DNA of 64,000 bases, taken from positions 42,848 through 106,847 of the forward strand of contig NZ_JACZKG010000063.1 in the NCBI RefSeq assembly GCF_014860165.1, given 5' to 3'. Each line of letters starts with the position of its first letter. Position 1 is the stretch's first letter. The translations under genes were made by a program, and so were the position numbers. The notes below the pieces were generated by a model. The model saw nothing but the letters and a program-made list of their open reading frames with translations. It did not search any database and had not been told where the DNA came from. The DNA comes from Devosia sp. (GTDB lineage Bacteria; Pseudomonadota; Alphaproteobacteria; Rhizobiales; Devosiaceae). This document shows positions 8,230 through 16,890 of the stretch, piece after piece.

Positions 8230-9495
8230 CTACTCCGCCGGCTCGCTAGATTTCTCCGGGACTTTGAGCGGGCCACGACGCACGGTGAAGGCCGAAAAGC
8301 CGAGCACGGTCGCCACCAGCACGGCGCCCCCGCTATAGAAGGCCGCCGTGAGGCCGAACAACTGTCCCAGTATGCCGAACATGGCCGGGCTCAACACCTG
8401 GGAGAAGCGATTGACCAGCAAGCGCAGGCCCATGAGCTTGCCGCGCTCGCTCTCGCCCACCGCATCGACCATGATCATGATGCTGACCGGGAGATTGACG
8501 CCGACCGCGCCGCCAATGATGGACACGAGCAGCAGCATGGTCACGGGATGAACCACCGCCAGCGGCGTCAGCACGACGCCCACCGCCGCGATGGTTCCGG
8601 CCGAGAGCAGGATAAGTTCGAGCGAATGACGCTTCATCAGCCCGTTAAGGGCGAAGCGCGCCAGCATGCCGGCGAGGCTATTGACCGAGATGGTGAGCGA
8701 GATGAGAAAGGTGGCAAAGCCATTCTGTGCCAGGTAGAGCGGCAGGAAGCTCATGTAGAGCGACTGGATGTACATGACTAGGAACGTGGCGGTCAGCCCG
8801 AACTGCACCGGGCGTGATCCGGCGAGACCAATACCGCGCTTGTAGCTGGAGACGATGCCTGAAGGGCTGAAGGCGTCGCGGACGCGGATGTGGCTGGCGT
8901 CGGGATGCGGATAGCGCGTGCTGAGCCAGAACAGGACCAGCATGAACAGCACGCAGGCGACAAGGGACGCCACGAAGGCGGCGCGGTAGCCGTCATTGGG
9001 CACGGCGAAGGCCGAGGCGATGAGCCCTCCGATGACCGGCCCCAGCATGCCGCCACCCGACATCCACATTGAATACTGCTTGATTGCGTCGTTGCGCCGT
9101 TCCCGATTGCCCTGCGCCACCAGGACCTGGAAGGACGAAGCCATGATGATGACAGAGGCGCCAATCAGCACCTGCGACAGCGCCAGGAGCGGTATGCCGG
9201 TGGCGAAGACCGTGCAGACCAACGAGGCCAGCAGGAACCAGGACCCGTATTTCAGCATCTTCATCGGCCCGATCGAGTCGATGAGTTGCCCACAGGGCAT
9301 GGCGATGACGATCGGCAGCAGGGCCTTGAGCGTCACCATCAGCCCCACCGCGAAGGTGGATGCCCCCAGTTCCGTGGCGTAGAGCGCGAAGAACGGGTTG
9401 GCGAGTCCCTGGATGGTGAAGAACACACCGCCGCCGACGACGCCAAACCGGGCAAAGCGCCGGGTGGCGTCATCAGACGCAATATCAGTGGGCAT
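8230..9495 (-). CDS. MFS transporter
   Basis: A 421-residue major facilitator protein, start at the ATG complementary to 9493-9495. This overlaps the end of the double-ATPase gene by 11 bases, pointing to translational coupling. About 12 hydrophobic segments alternate with basic loops, including the motif region QLIDSIGPMKML after helix 2. It ends 3 bases before the MFS-hydrolase fusion gene begins. The cluster therefore encodes three MFS proteins beside a peptide-type ABC importer. Direction of transport and substrate cannot be read from sequence. Confidence 0.82.
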   Translation of the reverse strand: MPTDIASDDATRRFARFGVVGGGVFFTIQGLANPFFALYATELGASTFAVGLMVTLKALLPIVIAMPCGQLIDSIGPMKMLKYGSWFLLASLVCTVFATGIPLLALSQVLIGASVIIMASSFQVLVAQGNRERRNDAIKQYSMWMSGGGMLGPVIGGLIASAFAVPNDGYRAAFVASLVACVLFMLVLFWLSTRYPHPDASHIRVRDAFSPSGIVSSYKRGIGLAGSRPVQFGLTATFLVMYIQSLYMSFLPLYLAQNGFATFLISLTISVNSLAGMLARFALNGLMKRHSLELILLSAGTIAAVGVVLTPLAVVHPVTMLLLVSIIGGAVGVNLPVSIMIMVDAVGESERGKLMGLRLLVNRFSQVLSPAMFGILGQLFGLTAAFYSGGAVLVATVLGFSAFTVRRGPLKVPEKSSEPAE

Positions 9496-11443
9496 AGTGG
9501 CAGGCCACCTGTCTTGAAAGGTCGTGGTTGGGCAGCGACGGCTTCTCCGCGCGGCAGCGATCGGTCGCCATGGGGCAGCGCGACGCAAAGGCGCAGCCCT
9601 TCGGCAGGTTCAGCGGACTGGGCAATTCGCCCTGCAGGGGTGTGGTGGTGCGCCGGCTTTCGATGGCGGGATCGGGTACCGGCACGGCATCAATCAGCGC
9701 CTTGGTATAGGGGTGGCGCGGGTCAGCGAAGACCTCTTCGGCCGCGCCATATTCCACCACCTCACCCAGATACATCACTGCAATGCGGTCCGAGATGTAG
9801 CGGACTGTCAGCAGGTCGTGGGAAATGAAGACGAAGCTGATCCCCAGCTCCTGCTTGAGATCGACCAGCAGATTGATGATCTGGGCGCGCACCGATACGT
9901 CGAGCGCCGAGGTCGGCTCGTCAGCTACCACCACCGATGGATTGAGCGCCAGGGCCCTAGCCACCGCGACACGCTGGCGCTGGCCGCCGCTCAACTGGTG
10001 CGGATAGCGCTCGGCAAAGGCCGGGTCGAGGCCCACCTGGCTGATCAGGCGCCTGACAGCCTCCAGCCGCTCGGCCTTGTTGCCCTGCGCCCTGACCACC
10101 AGGGGTTCGGCGACAATGTCGCCGATCGTCATCTTGGGGTTGAAGGACGAGGCCGGGTCCTGGAACACCATCTGCGCCCGGCCGGAAATGAAGATATCGC
10201 CTGAAGTCGGTTTTTCCAGCCCCAGCAGCAGCCGGGCTACGGTGCTCTTACCGCACCCGCTTTCGCCGACAATGCCCAGCGTCTCGCCCTTGTGGACACG
10301 CAGGTTTACGCCGTTGACGGCTTTGACGACCATCTTGCGCGATGTCTCGAACTGCTTCCACAGCGCGTTGAGCTCCACCACCACGCTGCCATCGGGTTCG
10401 AAGGGCTTGTTGGTGCGCTCCGGCCTTTCGACCTTGAGCGTGGCGCCATGCTCCAGTCCATGCTGGCTCCAGCAGGCAGCCCGGTGATCGATCCCCCGGT
10501 CGGTCAGGCGCGGCGCCTCCCGCAGGCAGCGATCATGGGCCGCCGCGCAGCGCTCCTTGAAAGCGCAACCGACGATAGGATACCGCATGTCCGGCGGCAG
10601 GCCAGGAATCTGCGGCAGGCGGTCGCTCTTGAGCATGGACGTGCTCGGAATGGTGCCAAGCAGGCTCTGTGTATAGGGATGGGAGGGATTGGCGAAAATG
10701 TCCTCGACCCGACCGAACTCGACGATGCGGCCGGCATACATCACCGCCACCTTGTGGGCGAAGCGGGCCACCAGCCCCAGGTCATGGGTGATGAACATCA
10801 TGGCCGCGCCCGCTTCGGCGGTCAGGTTCTTCAGCACCTCCACGATCTGGGCCTGGATGGTGACGTCGAGCGCCGTCGTCGGCTCGTCGGCAATCACCAG
10901 TTGCGGCCGGCAGGACAGGGCCATGGCAATCATGACGCGCTGGCGCATGCCGCCGCTCATCTCGAAGGGATAGGCTTCGATGCGGCGCTCCGGTTCGGGA
11001 ATGCCCACCTTGCCGAGCCACTTGATCGCTTCCGCGCGCGCCTGTTCGCGATTGAGGCGCAGATTGCGCATGATCGGCTCGATCATCTGCTTGGAGATGC
11101 GCATAACCGGGTCGAGCGAGGACATTGGGTCCTGGAACACAGTCCCCACCAGGCGGCCCCTGATCGCATTGAGCTGGCCTTCGCTCAGCTTGGTGATGTC
11201 GCGGCCATCGAGCAGCACTTCGCCGCCCGCCACTTTGCCGGGATGGGTCAGCAGCCGCAGGATGGACATGGCCATGGCACTCTTGCCTGAACCGCTTTCA
11301 CCCACCACCGCCACGCGCTCCCCCCGCTCAATGGCAAAGGAGACGCCATCCACGGCCGTCACCGTTCCCGATGCGGTGTGAAACTCGGTGCGCAGGTCGC
11401 GTACTTCGAGCAGCGTAGTCTTGACCGGAGCCTGGTAGTTCAT
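9485..11443 (-). CDS. Oligopeptide-type ABC importer, fused double ATPase (DppD-DppF/GsiA-like)
   Basis: A 652-residue protein with two complete nucleotide-binding domains. The first has Walker [10 protein letters not shown], signature MSGGMRQRV and ADEPTTALD. The second has [18 protein letters not shown] and ADEPTSALD. Each ends with the oligopeptide-transporter cysteine tail (GCAFKERC and GCAFASRC). The chosen ATG (complement of 11441-11443) follows a strong GGGAGGGAGG and lies 16 bases after the permease stop; a longer frame lacks support. It powers import through the two permeases encoded upstream. Confidence 0.93.
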   Translation of the reverse strand: MNYQAPVKTTLLEVRDLRTEFHTASGTVTAVDGVSFAIERGERVAVVGESGSGKSAMAMSILRLLTHPGKVAGGEVLLDGRDITKLSEGQLNAIRGRLVGTVFQDPMSSLDPVMRISKQMIEPIMRNLRLNREQARAEAIKWLGKVGIPEPERRIEAYPFEMSGGMRQRVMIAMALSCRPQLVIADEPTTALDVTIQAQIVEVLKNLTAEAGAAMMFITHDLGLVARFAHKVAVMYAGRIVEFGRVEDIFANPSHPYTQSLLGTIPSTSMLKSDRLPQIPGLPPDMRYPIVGCAFKERCAAAHDRCLREAPRLTDRGIDHRAACWSQHGLEHGATLKVERPERTNKPFEPDGSVVVELNALWKQFETSRKMVVKAVNGVNLRVHKGETLGIVGESGCGKSTVARLLLGLEKPTSGDIFISGRAQMVFQDPASSFNPKMTIGDIVAEPLVVRAQGNKAERLEAVRRLISQVGLDPAFAERYPHQLSGGQRQRVAVARALALNPSVVVADEPTSALDVSVRAQIINLLVDLKQELGISFVFISHDLLTVRYISDRIAVMYLGEVVEYGAAEEVFADPRHPYTKALIDAVPVPDPAIESRRTTTPLQGELPSPLNLPKGCAFASRCPMATDRCRAEKPSLPNHDLSRQVACHYAH

Positions 11444-11459
11444 GGCGACCTCCCTCCCG

Positions 11460-12347
11460 TTAGCGCGAACGTGGATCAAGCAACTCGCGGACACCGTCCG
11501 AGAGGAAATGCAGGCCAACCGCGATGAGCAGGATCACCACGCCCGGCAGCGTCGAGATCCACCACGCCTGTTCGAGATAGGTCTGGCCGTCGCGCACGAT
11601 GTTTCCCAGCGAGGGCTGCGGCGGCATGATGCCCAAGCCCAGGAAGCTGAGGCTGGCCTCGACCAGGATGGCATTCGCGGCGGCAATGCTGGCGGCCACC
11701 AGCATGGCGGCGATGGTGTTGGGCACGATGTGACGGGTCATCAGCCAGTATTGCGAGGCATCCACGGTGCGGGCCGCGTCGATGAAGGCGCGGGACCGCA
11801 GGCTGAGGACCTGCGAGCGCTGCAGGCGGATGAAGCGGGGTACGTCAGCCAATGAAATGGCAAGGATAACCGGTACGATGCCCGTGCCCATCACCGAGAC
11901 CAGGCCGATGGCCAGCAGCAGCGAGGGAAAGGCGAGGAAGATATCGACCACCGTCATGATGGCACGATCGATGAGCCCGCCGTAAAAGCCGGCCAGCGTG
12001 CCCAGCAGCATGCCCAAGACCAGGGCAATAGCGGCGACACTGAAGCCGACCAGCAGCGAGACCTGCACACCAGCCAACGTGCGGCTGAAGATATCGCGCC
12101 CCATCTTGTCGGTGCCGAAGACATGCTCGATGGAGGGAAACTGCATCATGGCGCGCAGGTTGGTTTCGAGCGGCTTCTGGATGGGCAGCACTGGCGCCAG
12201 GATGGTCAGGGCCAGGATCGGGACCAGGATGAGCAAAGCGAGCCGCACTTTGGCACTCGACAGCGCGCGGTGGCGAAAGACTGCGGCGATTGCGGCGAGC
12301 AGGCCGGCTTTGGGGACGGGTGTCGCGGTGAGCGTGATGTCAGCCAT
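11460..12347 (-). CDS. Oligopeptide-type ABC importer permease (DppC family)
   Basis: A 295-residue inner-membrane permease. The N-terminal segment includes the DppC-type region RAMMQFPSIEHVFGTDKMGRD. The ATPase-contact loop contains DAARTVDASQYWLMTRHIVP, matching the EAA motif. Five to six transmembrane helices are expected. It lies 15 bases after the DppB-type permease gene and directly before the double ATPase gene in one operon. Confidence 0.93.
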   Translation of the reverse strand: MADITLTATPVPKAGLLAAIAAVFRHRALSSAKVRLALLILVPILALTILAPVLPIQKPLETNLRAMMQFPSIEHVFGTDKMGRDIFSRTLAGVQVSLLVGFSVAAIALVLGMLLGTLAGFYGGLIDRAIMTVVDIFLAFPSLLLAIGLVSVMGTGIVPVILAISLADVPRFIRLQRSQVLSLRSRAFIDAARTVDASQYWLMTRHIVPNTIAAMLVAASIAAANAILVEASLSFLGLGIMPPQPSLGNIVRDGQTYLEQAWWISTLPGVVILLIAVGLHFLSDGVRELLDPRSR

Positions 12348-12362
12348 GGGAGGGGTCCTTGC

Positions 12363-13310
12363 CTAGAACTGCACGCGAGGATCGAGCGTCTTGTAGATGA
12401 GGTCCGTCGCGAAATTGATGACGACGAAGAGCAGCGCGTAGAGCACGATCAGCGTCTGCACGAGCTGGTAGTCGCGGCTGTTGATGCCGGCGATGAGCAG
12501 GTTGCCGACGCCTGGAATGGTGAAGATGAACTCGACGATCACAGTGCCGCCGAGCAGGTTGCCGAAGCTGAGGCCGACCACCGTGGCTATGGGCAGGGCG
12601 GCATTCTTGAGGGCGTGGCGGAACAGCACGCGCAGCTCGGACCAGCCTAGCGAACGGGCGGTGCGCACATAGTCCTCGTTGAGCACTTCGAGCACGGCAG
12701 TGCGGGTGATGCGCGCCAGGGTCGCCACTTGCGAGAGCGACAGCACGATGACCGGCAGCGCCAGGCGGAGTACGAGCGCCCAGGGATCGCTCCAGTTGAG
12801 CTGGCCGGAGGCCGGGAACCAGCCCAGGCCGAGCGAGAACACCAGCAGCAGTACCAGCGCCGTCCAGAACGAGGGCATCAGGTCGATGATCATGGCCGCG
12901 CCGGTCAGCCCGTTATCGAGCCAGTTCCGTCCCTTGTGCGCCATGTAGGCCGCCAGGGTCCCCAGCGGGATGGAAAGAGCCACCGACACCACGATTGTAG
13001 CCAGCGCGATGCTCAGGGTGATCGGCAGGGCGCGCAGCAGCAGTTCGGCAATGGGGATGCGGGTTGTGATGGTTTCGCCCAGATCCACCACCGCCAGATT
13101 GCGCAGGAAGCCCAGATATTGCGTCAGCAGCGGTTCATCGAGGCCCATCTGCTCGCGCAGCACCTGCAGGGCTTCCCCCGATAGGGTGTCGCCCGCCATG
13201 GCCGAAGCCGCATCCCCGGGAATGAGCCGGAGGGTGAAGAAGACCAGGGTGACGACACCGAGCACGGTGACAAGCATCTGGGCCAGTTTCTTTGCGGTAT
13301 ATTCGGCCAT
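12363..13310 (-). CDS. Oligopeptide-type ABC importer permease (DppB family)
   Basis: A 315-residue permease with the classic DppB start (an N-terminal helix followed by FFTLRLIPGDAA) and the EAA-like loop YVRTARSLGWSELRVLFRHA. It ends with DLIYKTLDPRV, the usual family C-terminus. The gene starts 10 bases after the binding-protein gene ends, so the four transporter components form one minus-strand operon. Confidence 0.94.
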   Translation of the reverse strand: MAEYTAKKLAQMLVTVLGVVTLVFFTLRLIPGDAASAMAGDTLSGEALQVLREQMGLDEPLLTQYLGFLRNLAVVDLGETITTRIPIAELLLRALPITLSIALATIVVSVALSIPLGTLAAYMAHKGRNWLDNGLTGAAMIIDLMPSFWTALVLLLVFSLGLGWFPASGQLNWSDPWALVLRLALPVIVLSLSQVATLARITRTAVLEVLNEDYVRTARSLGWSELRVLFRHALKNAALPIATVVGLSFGNLLGGTVIVEFIFTIPGVGNLLIAGINSRDYQLVQTLIVLYALLFVVINFATDLIYKTLDPRVQF

Positions 13311-13320
13311 GGCGAGGCTC

Positions 13321-14862
13321 CTATTCGGTGATGTCGACGTCGTAGAAATTGACCTGGGCCAGGTAGTTGATGTGCACCCCGGTCACCTCAGGCTTGCCTG
13401 GCCAGAAGACGTTGTTCGAATAGGTCGCCAGATACACGGCCTCTTCGGCCACGATCTGCTGCACCTGCTTGTACATCTCGAAGGCCTTGTCCTTGTCGGG
13501 CTCGGCGCGCGCCCCCTCGAGCAGGGCGGTGACTTCGGGATTGTCGTAGCGGGCGCCATTCAGGCCGTTTGGCACCATGTTGTCTGGGTGCAGGTAGCTG
13601 AACAGGATCATGTCCGGATTGACTGCCGGCAGCAGGCGCGAGGCCATGTCGAATTCGCCGGCATTTCGACGCTGGTTGAAGGTGGGCGTATCCACCAGTT
13701 CCATTTCCATGTTGATGCCGACCTGGCTCAGGAAATCGATCTGGAACTGCTGCAGTTCGGTGACGCCCTGGGCGGAGGTTCCCAGGTTCTTGAAGGTGAA
13801 GCCGTCGGGATACCCGGCTTCGGCCAGCAGGGCCTTGGCCTTTTCCGGGTCGTACTCATATTTGGGAATGTCGTCGGTATAGACGTCCATCCAGGGCAGC
13901 AGCATGGAAGAGTGCGGCTGCGTGAGACTGGGCGATATGGCTTGGGTTATCGACACATAGTCGACTGCATGCGCCATGGCCTTGCGGACTAGCGGGTTGG
14001 CAAAGGGCTCGAATTCGGGGTTCAGCACGCCGACCACGACCGCATAGTTCATCACCGCATTCATGGTGAAGCCTTCGGCCTTGAGCGTGGTGAGATTCTC
14101 TTCCTGATTGGAGCGCATCACTAGGTCGACCTCGCCGTTGCGCAGGGCAATGGTGGCCGTTGCCTCATCCTTGATGATGTTGAAAACTATGGTCTCGATG
14201 GGCGCCGGGCCCTTGTAGTAGCCCTCGTGGCGCTTGAGCACGATCTGCGAACTGACATCGATGGATTCCAGGTAATAGGGGCCCGTCCCGATCGGCTGCC
14301 AGCGCACCTGGTCGCCGGCCTCCTCGATCGCCTTCTGGCTAACGATCTGGCCCTGGTGGTAGTTGGCCACGGTATGCAGGAAATTGCCGTTGGGGGCGTC
14401 GAGCTCGATCACGAGAGTATAGGGATCGGGCGCCTCCATGCTGACGATGCCGGCCAGTTCGGCGGCATAGGGCGAGGCGGTTGCCGGATCCTTGATGCGG
14501 TTGAAGCTGTAGATGACGTCGGCGGCGGTGAAGTCGCCATAGTCCTTGTGGAAGGTGACGCCCTCGCGCAGCTTGAAGGTCCAGGTCTTGTTGTCCGACG
14601 TTTCCCAGGACGTTGCCAGGTCGGGCACGATCTCGCCGGTCACCCCGTCATAGCTGGTTAGACCGCTGAAGATATTGAACGCGATGTTCTCGTTCTCGAT
14701 GCGAAAGATGTTTGCCGGATCAAAGCCGGCCGGATCGTCATAGAACCGGACGGTCAGCGTCTTGCCCTGGGCCATGGCGGCCGGCGTAGCGCTCAGGACC
14801 AGTGCGAAGGAGGCCAGCAGAGGCAGGCTTGCGGCAAGCAGTTTGCGGATGTTGCCAATCAT
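13321..14862 (-). CDS. Family 5 periplasmic solute-binding protein (oligopeptide-type)
   Basis: A 513-residue binding protein. A signal peptide covers about residues 1-31, ending in AMA before QGKTLTVRFYDDPAGFDP. The body has the family 5 features: NIFSGLTSYDGVTGEIVPDLATSWE near residue 65, the segment TWTFKLREGVTFH, and PIGTGPYYLESID. It captures a peptide, opine, amide or similar ligand for the downstream permeases. It follows a D-K-C cysteine hydrolase gene with a stable hairpin between the two. Confidence 0.92.
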   Translation of the reverse strand: MIGNIRKLLAASLPLLASFALVLSATPAAMAQGKTLTVRFYDDPAGFDPANIFRIENENIAFNIFSGLTSYDGVTGEIVPDLATSWETSDNKTWTFKLREGVTFHKDYGDFTAADVIYSFNRIKDPATASPYAAELAGIVSMEAPDPYTLVIELDAPNGNFLHTVANYHQGQIVSQKAIEEAGDQVRWQPIGTGPYYLESIDVSSQIVLKRHEGYYKGPAPIETIVFNIIKDEATATIALRNGEVDLVMRSNQEENLTTLKAEGFTMNAVMNYAVVVGVLNPEFEPFANPLVRKAMAHAVDYVSITQAISPSLTQPHSSMLLPWMDVYTDDIPKYEYDPEKAKALLAEAGYPDGFTFKNLGTSAQGVTELQQFQIDFLSQVGINMEMELVDTPTFNQRRNAGEFDMASRLLPAVNPDMILFSYLHPDNMVPNGLNGARYDNPEVTALLEGARAEPDKDKAFEMYKQVQQIVAEEAVYLATYSNNVFWPGKPEVTGVHINYLAQVNFYDVDITE

Positions 14863-14885
14863 TGTCGTTCCTCGAAGAGGTGGGT

Positions 14886-14904
14886 GGGGCGGCAGCGCCG
14901 CCCC
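14886..14904. terminator. Hairpin between hydrolase and binding-protein genes
   Basis: GGGGCGGC (14886-14893) and GCCGCCCC (14897-14904) pair perfectly around AGC. No U tract follows, so this is more likely an intercistronic structure setting relative expression than a strong terminator. Confidence 0.45.
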
Positions 14905-14935
14905 CGTCGAGGGAGCGGCGGGGACGTGGGACGGG

Positions 14936-15652
14936 TCAGGAGGCCATGCGGGTCAGCGCGGGTTCGGACCCGGCGGCAAGCTTGCGGAAGTAGGATTTGG
15001 CCGCCTCGGCGTCGATGACATCGGCATATTTCTGATGCATGTCGTAGAGGTTCATCCAGTGCGATGCCTCGGTGCGGTCGTAGGCGCAGTCCATAGGCAC
15101 GCCGACCTTGAAGCGGTGGGTTGCCGCATCGACGGCGCTGGCGCGCAGGCAGCCGCTGGTCGACTCGCCGCACAGGATCACCGTGTCGATGCCCATCGAG
15201 ATCAGGTGAAAGGCCAGCGGCGTGCCCTGGAAGCCGCTCGGCGCCGTCTTCTCGATCACCACTTCGCCGGCAATGGGGGCAACCTCGTCGCAGATCTGCT
15301 CGCCCTTGCGCTTCATCTCGGCGCTCATGGTGGATGCCCGCGGCTTGCGGTGAACCCAGGGCTTCATGCCATTGTTGAGGCCCTTGACGTGCACGACCGG
15401 AACGCCGGTTTCGCGGGCGACAGCGAGCAGTTCGGCGGTCTTGTCGACGGCGGCCCAGCCTTCAAGGCCCATGCTGCTCGGCCAGGTCTTCATCGATTCA
15501 AAGATCGGCTCCCGCGCCAGGCCGACGACGCTGTAATACATGTCGATGAGCACCAGGGCCGGCTTGCTGCCAAACCCCGACAACTCCTTCTTGCCCCACT
15601 GCAGGTCATGCAGCTTGTCGCGCTCGCTCAGGAAGTTTTCCCAACCATACAT
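14936..15652 (-). CDS. Isochorismatase-like cysteine hydrolase (N-carbamoylsarcosine amidase type)
   Basis: A 238-residue hydrolase with triad Asp37 (LVLIDMYYSV), Lys135 (VIEKTAPSGF) and Cys168 (ESTSGCLRA). It resembles the hydrolase domain of the fusion protein at 6178-8226 but is clearly a diverged paralogue. Three in-frame Mets exist. The one at 15652 sits 7 bases after AAGGAG; the one at 15658 is only one base away, so 15652 is preferred. It is the first gene of the transporter cluster and is divergent from a LysR gene. Likely hydrolyses a C-N bond in the imported compound. Confidence 0.85.
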   Translation of the reverse strand: MYGWENFLSERDKLHDLQWGKKELSGFGSKPALVLIDMYYSVVGLAREPIFESMKTWPSSMGLEGWAAVDKTAELLAVARETGVPVVHVKGLNNGMKPWVHRKPRASTMSAEMKRKGEQICDEVAPIAGEVVIEKTAPSGFQGTPLAFHLISMGIDTVILCGESTSGCLRASAVDAATHRFKVGVPMDCAYDRTEASHWMNLYDMHQKYADVIDAEAAKSYFRKLAAGSEPALTRMAS

Positions 15653-15678
15653 TGCCATTCTCCTTGTCAACGCCGATC

Positions 15679-15695
15679 TGCCTAATTGTTAGGCA
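15679..15695. promoter_or_regulatory. Candidate LysR operator
   Basis: A perfect palindrome, TGCCTAA-TTG-TTAGGCA, lies in the 126-bp gap between the hydrolase gene and the divergent LysR gene. It contains the T-N11-A spacing typical of LysR-type sites and sits just upstream of the hydrolase ribosome binding site. Confidence 0.6.
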
Positions 15696-15778
15696 TAATT
15701 TCACGTTGATTAGCGTATTGGCATTTTGGCTGGGTTCAAGCAAAAGTAACTACACTGATCCATAAGTCGGACTTACAC

Positions 15779-16717
15779 ATGCCGCAGCCCTTGCCCTCGC
15801 TCGCTAGCCTCCGTTCATTCGAGGCCAGCGCGCGCCTCGAGAGTTTTTCAAAGGCAGCGCAGGAGCTTAACCTTACCCAGGCGGCTATCAGTCAGCAGAT
15901 TCGCCTGCTTGAGGATCGCGTTGGCGGAGACTTGTTCCGCCGCGAGGCGAGGCATGTGAAATTGACAGAGCTGGGGCGCCTGTATCACAGCCTCACTGTC
16001 GAAGCGCTGCGAGAGCTGGAAAGTGCGTTTGAAACGGTTCGCGCGCTGGCTCGCCCCAATGCCCTGGTGGTCAAGACGACGCCCACTTTCGCGTCTTACT
16101 GGCTGCTGCCCCGCCTGTCGGCTTTCCAGCACGCCTGGCCATCGGCGAGCCTGACTGTCACGGCGGTGGAGTCATCGCTGGGGCAGTTCGATGGCGTCGG
16201 CGACGTTGCCATCACGACAGGCCAGGATCAGTGGCAAGGCTTTCTGACGACCAAGTTGTTCGACATCGACCTGGTGGCTGTCGCGTCCCCCACTGTGGCG
16301 CGTAGGACGGACCTCGGTCGGTTCCTCGCTGGCAATACCGATACGATCATCCACACCATGAGGCGCCTTGATGACTGGTCCCTCTGGTGTCTCGGTGCCG
16401 GTGTCCCCAATTTTCAGCTCGATCGGGGAACGATCCTGTTCAATTCCGCTCTTTCCTACAGCGCTGCGGAGAAGGGCATGGGCATCGTCATCGCCGAAGA
16501 GGCGATGATCGCAGATCAGCTGGCGGCGGGCTCTCTGGTCGAGGTTCACTCCGCTCGCGTTCCATCCGGTCGCGGATACTACCTGCTGGAGCCTGACCAT
16601 AGGACCAGAAAACCGATCGTCGACGCCTTCATCCATTGGTTGCAGCTGGAAATGGCCGCAACGACCTCCATTCTATCGGAGCGACGTGGTCTGGGCCTGG
16701 GGCTCGGCAAAAGCTAG
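15779..16717 (+). CDS. LysR family transcriptional regulator (GcvA-like)
   Basis: A 312-residue protein. The winged helix-turn-helix is at residues 5-65 (LASLRSFEASARLESFSKAA, then TQAAISQQIRLLEDRVG). A co-inducer-binding domain follows. The opening and the FRREARHVKLTELG wing are GcvA-like. Divergent from the cysteine hydrolase/peptide transporter operon with a perfect palindrome in between, it is the obvious regulator of that cluster and perhaps of itself. The ligand is not predictable. Confidence 0.9.
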   Translation: MPQPLPSLASLRSFEASARLESFSKAAQELNLTQAAISQQIRLLEDRVGGDLFRREARHVKLTELGRLYHSLTVEALRELESAFETVRALARPNALVVKTTPTFASYWLLPRLSAFQHAWPSASLTVTAVESSLGQFDGVGDVAITTGQDQWQGFLTTKLFDIDLVAVASPTVARRTDLGRFLAGNTDTIIHTMRRLDDWSLWCLGAGVPNFQLDRGTILFNSALSYSAAEKGMGIVIAEEAMIADQLAAGSLVEVHSARVPSGRGYYLLEPDHRTRKPIVDAFIHWLQLEMAATTSILSERRGLGLGLGKS

Positions 16718-16758
16718 CGGCCGGGCATCGCGCCAGCCCACATTCCTCAGAGCTAATA

Positions 16759-16805
16759 TTATCACTAATGCGCTTGATGATATCAGCGCGACGCATTAGT
16801 GATAA
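16759..16805. promoter_or_regulatory. Long inverted repeat upstream of sugar ABC operon
   Basis: Two exact 14-base arms, TTATCACTAATGCG (16759-16772) and CGCATTAGTGATAA (16792-16805), are separated by 19 bases. The spacer contains a second palindrome, TGATATCA (16778-16785). The element lies 86 bases before the binding-protein start. The AT-rich arms and two-turn spacing suggest a repressor operator. It could also fold as a hairpin, and no U tract follows. Confidence 0.6.
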
Positions 16806-16890
16806 CGCGCATTCAGGGGTAACGCAGACGGCGGAGGGAATCCCTGCTGCGGCGCAAATGGCTCCGCCTGAATGGCTTGGGAGGAAACCG

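Noticed and set aside
7444..8781. 445-codon plus-strand open frame
   Set aside because: Antisense across the junction of two MFS genes, rich in Gln, Arg and His; a composition shadow.
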